A model generated the notes under the pieces. It saw only the letters and a list, made by a program, of their open reading frames with translations, was not told the origin of the DNA and ran no database searches. The translations under genes and the position numbers were made by a program. Below are positions 1 to 9,536 of a stretch of 64,000 bases of DNA, one piece after another (position 1 is the first letter of the stretch; each line of letters begins with the position of its first letter). This stretch comes from Parietaria judaica (taxonomy: Eukaryota; Streptophyta; Magnoliopsida; Rosales; Urticaceae), in NCBI GenBank assembly GCA_954871525.1, contig OX940863.1, positions 2,890,001-2,954,000 of the forward strand, given 5' to 3'.

Positions 1-3
1 CGC

Positions 4-1569
4 TCATTTGAGGAGCGATCTCGCGAGATGTTCACGAGCAGTTGCCAACGCTTGACTTAACGTCTGCAAAATTCCGAGGAAAAGAAATGTCAAAATCGTA
101 AGATAAAGAAAAGAGGTTCCTTTTGGGTACCCAGAAGAAAGAATCCATATTTACCTGCTCAGACAGTGGAGCCCCGGAATCCATGCTGTGACTCGCCACC
201 TTTTGCGCTATGACGTTCGAGTCGGTCTCGAGGATAATGCTGCAAAAATTAAATGAAAAAGGGTAAATATGGAATGTGCGACTTAGAAAATTTACCTCCA
301 AGGACACGGCTCAAGAAGAGCATACCCGCCATCAACAATTTCATCCAGGCACAGTAGAATGAGATCCAAATTCTCAAGTGCTTCCTTCTTGTCCACATTG
401 CCCCTGAACCAAAGCAAAAAGAAAACATACATAACTTTAGATAATTATAAATCAACAGTTATGTAACGGAATATAGTCATAATGGCCATGGATACGGGAA
501 AGACGCACCTGAGAAGAAGACCAACAGCATCAAAAAACCCTTGAAGAACCGTAGTTAAGATGAGCTCGTTTTCCTCCTCTCCACCGGTGACGAAAAAATG
601 GAGGTCTTGGACAAACTTGTAAACAACAATATTGTTCTCAAACATCGCGATCTCCGCTATAGATTACGTAGCAATGCATAATCAGAGTTGGAAAAGCGAT
701 TCAAGCAGGCCGAGTATAGGCGAACTAGCATCAAATGGCAATAAGACGGAAAAGTTACCCTCTGTCCGTGCATTTGTCTTCTGGGTCTTAGTAAACACAG
801 ATTTCTCGAAGGCTTCCTTTGCACTATTCGTCGGCCAGCCGTCTGAATAATACTTCACAGCAACACGCTTCCCTTCCGAGTCCAGGAGCAGGATGTTTTT
901 CACAGACGGGCATGACTCCTGAACAGCAGAAAATCAACATGGATTCGCAAAAGTATCTGAATCACGAAAGCGGCACTATTGAAGATCAATCAGGGCTTTA
1001 ATTCCATGCCGAAATTCTTTCACGAATCCCAACCAGATCAGATATTCATCTTTGCTCTTCGAAAGTGCTAGTTTTTCATTACACACACAATTGTTCATAA
1101 GAAAAGGAAATCAAGCAGCGAAAATCTTTGTTTGTGGCACAGTTCAACACAGAATTACGATCAGTTAGCTCCAATCTCAAGAGTGGAAAACCTAACGTAT
1201 ATCTTTAGTACGCAGATATAAACATAGAAGTAACCAATACAAAAAGTACTATTTTGCTCCAAATTCATCGCAAGATCTACGATAAAACCAAAAAATTAGA
1301 TCCGAATCCATTGATCGCGAAGCACTGTGAGCTAGATCAGATCTACATTCCCATCGCTCGAGAATCGCAACCATCAAACAGTCTGAATTCTGAAAGAAAT
1401 GAATCGAAAACCTGAAATTCCCCTAACCCCTCACATTTCCTAAAAACGCAGATCAAAGCACCAAAACGAGCTTGTTTCCAGACGACAAGTACGAGCACAC
1501 AGAAATCGAAACGAAAAGCAAGTAATGGATCCTGTTTGGATGGCGAGAAAGTGACGAGAAACTGACCAT
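4..1569 (-). CDS. Coatomer subunit zeta (zeta-COP), complete, 6 coding exons
   Basis: Small subunit of the COPI coat (F-subcomplex) on Golgi vesicles, working in Golgi-to-ER and intra-Golgi transport in the cytosol. Exons on the minus strand are 1569-1567, 918-759, 656-509, 403-326, 239-155 and 63-4. They sum to 534 nt, giving 177 residues, the usual plant length. The product starts [19 protein letters not shown] and holds the family blocks [54 protein letters not shown] and ends [13 protein letters not shown]. This is a single longin-like domain with no signal peptide. The first coding exon is only the ATG, followed directly by GTCAGT, so the 648-bp intron 1 separates the start from the rest. 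Exon 4 has a competing donor 25 bp downstream at the end of the open frame; the donor at 325 is chosen because it restores the conserved DGGIILETD junction. Identification is by clear family resemblance. Confidence 0.95.
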
Positions 1570-1639
1570 GTTTGGCGATTGCTTTCCCGGAAAATGTTTG
1601 GACTCTGTCTCGGAGCGGAGGTGCTTCTTCGGAGCAACG

Positions 1640-2130
1640 CCTATACGAAAGTAATTAAAATTCTGTGCTACTATTTATTTCTGTCAATTTACTCTGCCGA
1701 TCCCTGAATTTATCGAGCTTGTGCACTATACCCTCTGTTGATCCTATATTTTAGATCAAAAATTGTAGCAGCCCAATTGCTTGTGTTGAACCGGGCCCAA
1801 TGTCGTTTTGTTGACTTTTGTAGGCTTTGGACAAGAATCCCTGGCACCCAGGGTCAAACAGATCATCCGCTGTCCGCGGACCGGCGATCCGGGCCACCAC
1901 GCTACTTGTTACCGCAGGGCTTGGAATTGACAAGGCCCGGGTTAGGTGCCACACAGATCGGGTCTTCACGAATGAGAGATCACAGTTTCAACCTTTCAGT
2001 GGACCCTGGTAGATCGGACCCTCGACCTGTGTTACTTATCCCAGTCCGGGTCCTATGGTCTATCCGCAAAGTCAGTATATCTAATCTGAGATACAAAACT
2101 AATGAGTCGGTTTTATACCGATAAATTGAT
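1640..2130. other. Upstream region of zeta-COP and unassigned GC-richer stretch
   Basis: The first part should hold the 5' leader and promoter of the zeta-COP gene on the minus strand. From about 1765 to 2060 base composition turns GC-rich, and short open frames exist on both strands. None has a recognisable domain, and base composition alone explains their length. It may be a retroelement fragment continuing into the LTR debris on its right. No gene is called. Confidence 0.4.
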
Positions 2131-3366
2131 TACTTTCACTTAGCGTTTTGTTTATCCAAGAGCCATTTAATGTGTTTCTTTTAGTGTTTTTGTTTATTTT
2201 AGGAGTTATATGAGTGGATTGTGATTTAATTGAAGATCGAGATGAATAGAGTCATTTGAACGAAGTTTTACATGCCCAAAAATCCGAAATTGAGAATACC
2301 ATGCAGCAACTTGGTGCCACGGCACAGATTTTCGATGCCCCAGCAAGAAGATCAGAATTCACGTTGTGCCCCAGCACAGAATTTCCCGTGCCCCAGCACC
2401 ACTGTTTCGCGAATTAGGTTATTTTTAGCCTAATATTAACCTAATGAGGAGGTTATATAAAGGAATCATAAAGATGGATTAAGGGACGAATTTGGGAGAG
2501 AAAAACATCACAAGAGGCTAGGAAACTCGAAGAACGCCATTGGAGATCGGGTTTTGCGAAGAAGAACGGTGGAGACGAAGATCACCTCATAGATTCTCTC
2601 CATTAGTATCGCCATCTTCGCTAAATTTCTTTCTCTATAATGTTTCTCTTTATGATTTGTTTATGCTCTAGATTCATCATGAGCTAAACCGTTCGTAGGA
2701 TTGCAATCGAAACTCACATGTAGCTTGATTTGGATTATCGTTTCTTTGATTAATGACAATTGATTTAAGTTTGTTTATTCTATCATTTTCTTCATGCTTT
2801 TAATTGCTTGATCACCAATTAAATTGATTAGGTAAACCCTAGGAACTTTGGAAAAAGAAAATTTGTGTTTAGCCGTAGATAGGATACACACATGATCTAT
2901 GATGGAAATCTTGAGTTTATATAGGATATGAATATACCTATGTAACATGTGTAACCCGTTAAGAACACATGCTTAATGAATCGTTCGTAATTTGATTCAC
3001 ATAGGAATATGGTGAATTAGTTAGGAAAGATAACTCGAATTGAATATCGGAAGAGTTTTTTTTGATGCATTAGGGGCCTTGGTTAACAACTTGTAGCAAT
3101 TTGATGATCAAATGAATGGTATGAATAATCGAGTGAAGTGTTGAGGATTGATTGTGATCCTATATTTTCCTATTTGTCCAAAGTTTTCATTTTTATTTTT
3201 CTTTAGTTATTTAATTGATCATATTTCAATTTTATTTGTTTAGATAAAATTAAGGTGACATAAAACTAGTAATTAGCAAAATTAATAGTAACAATTCTCC
3301 GTGTGATAGACTTTTCTTATCATTATATTACTTGTTTTCGATACGTATACTTGCGTAGAAAATTCA
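2131..3366 (+). mobile_element. Non-coding LTR-retrotransposon debris (probable Ty3/gypsy leader or LTR part)
   Basis: About 1.2 kb without any long reading frame. Its style is that of untranslated or LTR parts of plant Ty3/gypsy elements of the Athila/Tat kind: a leader-like CTCTATAATG/TTTATG-rich stretch, a block with GAGGATTGATTGTGATCCTA near 3140-3160, and a closing TTACTTGTTTTCGATACG / ACTTGCGTAG stretch at 3329-3359. Similar phrases are common just before the gag leader in such elements. Both ends are uncertain and no TG...CA pair or target duplication could be fixed. The strand is inferred from this resemblance only. Confidence 0.4.
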
Positions 3367-4241
3367 CAACAAAGACTGAGGGATAGAGCAAGCACCGCAC
3401 AGATTCGGGACCTCGACAGGGGGGTCGCAAATCGTTCCAGAATCTTCTCTAGGGCTCCCGCTCTAGTTGACTTCTCCGTATTTGGACCTGGGAAAAAGAA
3501 CACCCGATGTCAGGGAGAATAGGGGGTACCCCCGTATTCACCTCCGACGCTCAACATTAGTGGAATATTTGAGGGGAAACGATTTTATAGGGGGTAAAGA
3601 GAGTATAGAGTGAGTTCGAATGAGTTTCGATCAGTTACCGTTTGAATGAACCGAGTTTTATTTATAACTGGACCCAGGTGTTGCGGTGCAATTATAAATT
3701 GTTTCGGGAAGCCCCCGGGGTAAAATTATATATGCATTTTGATCCCCCAGATGTCACGAAGTCATTGCCGAAAGCCACGTGTCCATCTGATACTCCACGC
3801 GCCCTCACGCGCGCGTTTTCCGTGGCTACGTGCTCTCCACGCGCGGAGAGAGAACCCACTCATCTGATGACGTCACAGGGCTGACGTCCTCATCCCAAAA
3901 GGTACGTGGGGTTGCGTACAGGAAGCTTGAGGGCGCGTGGGGCCTTGTGGTGCCACGTGTCAGCGCGTAGAAGTGCGTGGAGGCTTGTGGGCCCCACCCG
4001 AGGTGTTTCCGGAGCTCTTTTAGTATTCTGGGGGCGTCCCAAGGCCCTTTTTCACAGATTTTATGTTGTTTTTGAGTATTTTGATATTTTTAGAAACATC
4101 TAGACACTTTATTTTACAAAAATGGGCATCCGGAGGGTATTTTGGGCTAAAATTGATTTAATTAAATAAAATAAAAATTAATTTAATAATTTTTCTTTTA
4201 TTAATTTGTTTTAAAATCAATTCCACGAATTACCCGTAACA
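3367..4241 (-). mobile_element. Solo-LTR-like segment, minus strand, Ty3/gypsy Tat-like
   Basis: Read on the minus strand this segment starts TGTTACGGGTA at 4241 and has an AT-rich start. A U3-like region follows, rich in CACGTG and TGACGTCA motifs. A TATA box lies at 3659-3666, and then the phrase TTGAGCGTCGGAGGTGAA (about 3537-3554), which is typical of R/U5 of plant Ty3/gypsy LTRs. No gag-pol frame is attached on either side, so it is a solo LTR or a nested fragment. The right-hand (3') edge near 3367 is approximate because it abuts the plus-strand debris. Confidence 0.5.
3659..3666 (-). promoter_or_regulatory. TATA box of the LTR-like segment
   Basis: TATAAATA on the minus strand, with the U3-like motif block upstream (3770-3960) and the R/U5-like phrase downstream. 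The position fits a retroelement promoter that would transcribe leftward, away from the PCD gene. Confidence 0.4.
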
Positions 4242-4768
4242 CCCTCGATAAAGTAATAGAAGACTAATCAACCATTTTGATTAAATTATGCTTCAATTCA
4301 TTTTTTTCAAGCCGGGTTAGTGAGAGTAAACTAATAGTTTTTAGTTTTTATTATTGTTGCTATTAGATTTTATTTTTTTTAAAGAGAATTTTTACGTAAT
4401 TATTTTTAATCTAGTATCTAAACTTTCGATATTTCTTATCTATGTTAATTCCTGAATCCATTTATTGTTTTGAGTTTTCTAAATGCGAATTTAGTTCGAC
4501 TTTGTGTTTACTTTGCAGATTTTGAGCTTTTGAATTTTGGTTGAAAAAGAATAACTAAGTATCACTAAAATTATGAAATTTTTATTTTAAAATAGTTAAA
4601 TTCCACTTAATATAAAACTGATAGTTTATTAAAAACTAAATTAAGAAGTCTTTTATAAATATCACTAAAAACGGAAACGACAGGAAAACGATGATGAACT
4701 AAATAAACTCAAAAATGATAGAAACGACATAAAAAAGTCGAAACGACAGAAATTCGAGAGAGCACACG
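4242..4768. other. AT-rich intergenic region upstream of PCD
   Basis: No gene. AT-rich sequence, with three copies of the octamer AAACGACA at 4675-4682, 4722-4729 and 4741-4748 within the last 100 bases before the PCD leader (see the findings on this motif). The PCD promoter should lie here, but no clear TATA box was identified. Confidence 0.5.
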
Positions 4769-4817
4769 ATGAATTTCCAGGTTTCACCTTCTCCAAAAGC
4801 AAAGCAACCATTTGCAG

Positions 4818-6188
4818 ATGTCTCGAGTGTTGCAGGTTTCATCTTCGCTTGTTTGTGTCTCTAAGGTCACCACACTCTCTCTCTCTCTGCTCCTGTGATT
4901 ATCCAGAACCTCGTTTGGGAGGTCCGATTTAGGTTTCTGATCTTTTCTCAGGCGCCATTAGCATCGGCGTTTCGAAGCTTGCTTGGAGCTACTGATGGAC
5001 GGTACTTTTTCCATCCTTGCTTTCGTTTCTCTTCAACTTCAGATGTTTGATTCTTTGGGATGGGAGATTGGATTGTAGACTTAGAATAGCCTATTATCAT
5101 CATGATCAATCATAATCCGATTATCGTATTAGCAGTAGTTGAATTTTGGGTTTGTTAGGGCTTTACTTGCAATGTTCAATGTTATATTGATTTACAATAT
5201 CAATGTTCAATGTTAAGCTTTCTAGTTTAGTAAGATAATATGATTAACCTTCGATGGTTTCTTTTTCTGCTTATTTGAATTGTTTCGATGGATCTTTGTA
5301 CGTAAATACAGCTCCGGTACCCGATTCTCTGAGATACTTCAGTGCAATGTGGGAAATTCAACGAGTAGAAAGTCGAATTTTCAATTTAGAATCTTTTGCA
5401 CCGGCCAAGGTGCGTTGAGACCCTTAAACCGTGTGATACAATTACCGAATTCGACTATATGAGAAACAATTCCCGAACCTTCATCCTAATTTTGTGCATT
5501 CGGTAATAATTATTGGAATTTGTATTCTCTAATAATGTATTTGCGCTTTGTTAGATTTGTCGGCAAAGAAGTGTGTGCCGTGCAACGCAAAGGATTTGCG
5601 GCCCATGACTGAACAAGCGGCTCACGAACTGATTCCGCAGGTGCTTAATACAGTATTCTCTACATTATGTTATGATCGATATGATCGGTCTTTCTTATGG
5701 TGTACAAATAGGTCAAGGGTTGGAATCTGATGAGCGAAGACGGTAAGATGAGACTTAACCGGGCTTGGAAAGTGAAGAGCTTCACTAAAGGACTGGAATT
5801 GTTCAAGCTCGTCGCTGATGTTGCTGAAGCTGAAGGTTTTCTCTACTCTTTCGTGATAATTCAATGATTAGATTTTGCCGAGACTGAATCTGCATGAGCA
5901 GGGCATCATCCGGATCTTCACCTCGTCGGGTGGAACAATGTCAAAATAGATATCTGGACCCACGCAGCTGGTAAGAGCTATGTGTTGTAATATATTTTCT
6001 TCCCAATTCATGAACAATTATTTCTTGTTTTCACTGAGACACGTACGTATAAATCAGGTGGTTTGACTGAGAACGACTTCATACTCGCCGCGAAGATCAA
6101 CGCGCTTCCCTTGCAGCAATTCCTGCGTAAGAAAGTAGCCTCCAAAAATGTTTCGAATGCGAGAGAAAGCGACGGAAAGAAGGAATGA
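4818..6188 (+). CDS. PCD: Pterin-4a-carbinolamine dehydratase, organelle-targeted, 7 exons
   Basis: Dehydrates 4a-hydroxy-tetrahydropterins, recycling the pterin cofactor of aromatic amino acid hydroxylases. Exons: 4818-4835, 4952-5001, 5312-5409, 5555-5640, 5712-5835, 5902-5970 and 6058-6188. They sum to 576 nt, 191 residues. The first 70 or so residues are Ser/Arg-rich and acid-poor, consistent with a mitochondrial or plastid presequence. Then comes DLSAKKCVPCNAKDLRPMTE and the DCoH fold with the catalytic GHHPDLHLVGWNNVKIDIWTH (His127, His128, Asp130) and GGLTENDFILAAKIN. The closest remembered match is the Arabidopsis At1g29810 type. A second in-frame donor at 4866 (AAG|GTCACC) would lengthen exon 1 to 4865 and give 201 residues; which one is used cannot be decided by eye. 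An in-frame ATG at 4769 lies in another frame and stops early. Confidence 0.92.
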
Positions 6189-7475
6189 AACTTACTAAAA
6201 AAATGTCTCGACCAGTATCGACGTTCTTATAACCTAGATCAGAATCAAGGCCTTATAGAAAAGTTGCGGAGTTTGTTTACTGATTTAGAGTTCTTTTAAT
6301 TGTGGGAAAATTTATAAAATAATTAGAATGATACTATCATACTTTTGTAATTTGTTTACCAATGACCTTTTTACCCTTCAAAGCAGCCTTGAATATTTGA
6401 ATATTGCAACTAGAAGTGAAGACGGTATATATTGGTGCGGTGCGGTATATTCAATTTTTAAGTTAGAATTCCGTCTACGATTACTTTTGTACAATCCTAA
6501 TTATGAACAAGTTAGTGTGTACGGAACTTCGTGATATTTAACAACGATAACAACAATTAATGCAAAAACGAACATGAACATTTTAATCTTATTGCATTTA
6601 ATTGTTGATATCTCCGGCGACATGAATTCTATCGCGCGAGGACGTAGATAGAGAAAAAAAAAAGATCGACCATATCTCGAATTCGATCCCTGGCACAAAA
6701 TTCTACCTCTGACAGCACAATGTGGTATCTAACATTCCAAATAAATAGCCTAATTCTATAGAAAGAAAAGATAAAAAAGTATACAAATAATGTTGCTTCC
6801 ATGGTCGACTTTAACGCTGCCAAAACTTCAAGCAGCCAGATGCGAGAACCAGCGAGGTCTTGTGCTCTTTTCTGGAACGCCGACTCTGCAAGTTTCGTAC
6901 ACCGGAAAAAGATCAATACCAGTTTTCCGAAATGAATTTCAAAAAAAGGAGACCGAAACAACAAGCTAAATCCATTTGGGTAGAAACAATCCAAAAACAA
7001 TGTCAAACAGACCTGAATTTGAGCTTAAAAAAGGAAGCAACATTATTTGTATACTTTTTATAATACACAAATTCATGCAATATCAGTCTTGTTTATATCT
7101 TTTCATAATATACAATAAACAAGCAATTTACATAAGAACAACGTCAAAAACAAAAGAGCCATCTTGGAGAAAATAAACTTAGCTTTTCCTGAGTATTTCT
7201 TAATCTGCAATTATGACACATTTTCTTCCATCAAAATCAGCTTTAAGAGTTCCAACCAAACTACTCATCATCATTCATCACAATTCACAAATACAAGTAA
7301 AAAAATACTAAAACCCAATCCTTTAGATACCCAATTTATAGTTATCAAGTACATATTCACCAACTAAACTGAGTTCATTAAGAACATTCAAAAGATCAAA
7401 GCTTAGAAGATCAACCACAACCCAGCATTACCTCATCAGTGGAGGAACAAGGTAGTAGCCACTCAAAGCCAGTTC
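6189..7475. other. Intergenic region between convergent PCD and methyltransferase genes
   Basis: The two flanking genes converge, so both 3' UTRs end here. Apart from the inverted repeat at 6771-7061, only AT-rich sequence is seen. A minus-strand open frame of 125 codons at 6629-7006 runs through the repeat and carries a splice-acceptor-like TTGCAG near 6890. Its product has no recognisable domain and no partner exon, so it is not called. Confidence 0.5.
6771..7061. repeat. Inverted repeat, 22-bp perfect arms around a 232-bp core
   Basis: The stretch 6779-6800 is the exact reverse complement of 7033-7054, and the match extends outward with one mismatch or slip to about 6771 and 7061 (A-run/T-run). 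The core between the arms is less AT-rich than its surroundings. The structure resembles a small non-autonomous DNA transposon, but no clear target duplication was found. It may instead fold into a hairpin in the 3' region of the methyltransferase transcript. Confidence 0.6.
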
Positions 7476-8597
7476 TCACTTCGCCACGGGCTTTCGCAGC
7501 AGCGCTGTCAGGTAAATCTCGGCGCTGCCTTTCGAAACGGACTTACTCGCTGTCGCCCACTTCACCCGCTGATAGCCTAACTTCCCGATCAACGGCGCGT
7601 AGACCCGCTCGAGATCGTCCCTCTTACTGAAGAAATGGTCCAGCCACAGGTACCCGCCTCCCCGCAAAATCCGGTCCACGTCGAACAGCAGGAACTCCAT
7701 TGCTGGTGCGGGGATCCACCGGTTGACGGCTCGCCCGCACCGCACCAGATCTACTGTCCCGTCAAACACGGGCAAGCGCTGCTGCAGCGGCGCGTGGAGC
7801 GGCACCACTCCCCGCAACGCCGCCACCTCGCTGAACGGCGCGAAAACGCTCATCGTCGTCGTCAGGACCGTCACATTGTGCATTTTCATCCTCGCAGCGA
7901 ACGTCCCGGTCCCGCCTCCGACGTCGACCCCCAGCCGGAGAGGGGAATTCCCGGCTTTCGCTATCTGGATCAGCTGCGGCACGGGGAGATCGAGCTCGGA
8001 TTTGTACTCAGTGAACGCCGCGGCCTCCCTCGTCATGTCAAACCCCAAATTAGGGTTCAATTTGTTGAGGCACTCCAAGCTCTTGCAATTGTAGCGGTCC
8101 CAGAGGAGGTACGAGCTCGGGATCACGTCGGGAAACGGGTTCTGCGGGAGCGACGACGACGAGGGCTTCGGCGGGGTCGGGGAGAAGCAGCGGCGGCGCG
8201 GGAGCGGGTGGCAGCCGCGGAGGACGAGGGCTTCGCCGACCTCGGCGGAGTTGCCGGGGCAGGAGGAGAACGGCGTGTAGTTCATGAACGAATGGAGGAG
8301 CTCCGGGTGGTGGTGGCAGGCGGTGGCGATGGGGAGGAGCTGGGAGTGGAGGAGGAGGTCGGAGGGGGCGTCGGCGCGGCGGCGCGTGGGAGGAAGAGGG
8401 TGGCGCGTGAGGTGGCTTATGGTGGCGCGGATGGTGGAGAGTTGGCGGATCAGGTGGTCGGGGACGTGGGGGTTGTGGGCGTGGGCTAGGGTTTGGGGCT
8501 GGCTCTGGATGGAGGAGGAGAGGTGGTAGAGAGAGAGGATGTTGGTGGCGACCATGGCGATCAGGAGGAGGAAGTTCAGCCCCATCGTGAACCCCAT
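7476..8597 (-). CDS. SAM-dependent methyltransferase family protein, At1g29790 type, single exon
   Basis: 373 residues with no intron. A hydrophobic segment at about residues 4-25 (GLNFLLLIAMVATNILSLY) predicts a type II membrane anchor, so the protein probably sits in the Golgi or ER membrane with the rest in the lumen. A His/Pro/Arg-rich linker follows, then CPGN and the plant-specific LLWDRYNCKSLECLN block. The class I methyltransferase glycine motif GVDVGGGTGTF lies at about residues 221-231, and a late FLLFDVDRILRGGGYLWLDH motif resembles post-I/II motifs. Substrate unknown. The coding region is strongly GC-rich against AT-rich flanks, which also produces long antisense open frames. The start is the first ATG; a second in-frame ATG is four codons on. 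It sits next to PCD, as I recall for Arabidopsis. Confidence 0.9.
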   Translation of the reverse strand: MGFTMGLNFLLLIAMVATNILSLYHLSSSIQSQPQTLAHAHNPHVPDHLIRQLSTIRATISHLTRHPLPPTRRRADAPSDLLLHSQLLPIATACHHHPELLHSFMNYTPFSSCPGNSAEVGEALVLRGCHPLPRRRCFSPTPPKPSSSSLPQNPFPDVIPSSYLLWDRYNCKSLECLNKLNPNLGFDMTREAAAFTEYKSELDLPVPQLIQIAKAGNSPLRLGVDVGGGTGTFAARMKMHNVTVLTTTMSVFAPFSEVAALRGVVPLHAPLQQRLPVFDGTVDLVRCGRAVNRWIPAPAMEFLLFDVDRILRGGGYLWLDHFFSKRDDLERVYAPLIGKLGYQRVKWATASKSVSKGSAEIYLTALLRKPVAK

Positions 8598-9536
8598 TCT
8601 AGGGTTTCGATCTTCTTCTTCTTCGATCTGGTTGAGCTTTGGACTTGTTGCTTACTAGTGAAGGAAGAGAGTGAACTGGGCTGAGCTGAGCTGAGATCTG
8701 GCGCGTGCGAGAATCTGAGCCGTTGGATCGATGGAATCTGGCTGTGAACGAAGAACACGGAGGTTGACTAAATTTTGTCTAGATTACAGTGGTAGTAAAT
8801 TTATTTTGATTTAATTCGGGCATGTTTTTTATTGAAAAATTGGGGTAATACTACTTAAATTATTTAAAATGACATCATTTATTTCGGACTTTGTTTACAT
8901 CGGTTAAAATTAAATACTTAAGATCGTGAATAATTTGAATTTTTTACATGGTCTATAATTCATATTAGTACCTTTTTTTTTTATAGATTTTTTCATGTTA
9001 CAAAACTTTAATTTAAAACATGAGGATACATGAGAAAAGTCCACTCGGAGACGCAAATTTTATAATTTAAGTAGTTATTTTGCACACAATTTCTTTTTAA
9101 GAATATACTGTAATAAGTTTGATATTTTGTCGTAATTACTCCGTTTAATATTTTCATTTTGTTTTTCTCTCTTGATTTCGTTTAATCTATCTGTTCTTAC
9201 GTGGTTGCAGGTTTTTGCATGTCGGTGATCGCTTTTAGAATAGAAAGTAATAAATCCAAACGACAAGAAAACTAAATACGACAACGATTATGAATTGTAA
9301 TTGAATAAACGACAGGGATATATTTTATATCTTTTTGCAAAACAAACCTACTAAACTTAGTAAAGTATACTTATGCCAAGAATAGCTAATTTTAAGTCAA
9401 TTGTAACCCAGATCTTTAATTTATGTTTCTTTTTGGCGTTCCAAATATATTCTCCCAATTCATTTGCTTCGCGTAGGCTCAACGCAATCACTGTTCTTCT
9501 CCACCAAGGAGAGCGAAAGCAGATCGACATCGATCA
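8598..9536. other. Divergent promoter region between methyltransferase and PDCD5 genes
   Basis: The two genes diverge from this 0.94-kb gap. The half next to the methyltransferase carries a TTCTTCTTCTTCTTCG pyrimidine tract typical of plant leaders. The middle is AT-rich and holds two AAACGACA octamers (9258-9265, 9307-9314). The last 100 bases are the PDCD5 leader. No convincing TATA box was seen. Confidence 0.5.

Noticed and set aside
1738..2124. 128-codon frame in the GC-rich stretch left of the LTR debris
   Set aside because: No recognisable domain, and the opposite strand is open as well, so composition explains it.
6629..7006. 125-codon minus-strand frame through the 6.8-kb inverted repeat
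   Set aside because: No domain, no partner exon and a low-complexity tail; kept only as a remark in the inverted repeat finding.
7635..8489. 284-codon plus-strand open frame opposite the methyltransferase
   Set aside because: Antisense shadow of a GC-rich single-exon gene; the product is Arg/Gly/Glu-rich without any domain.
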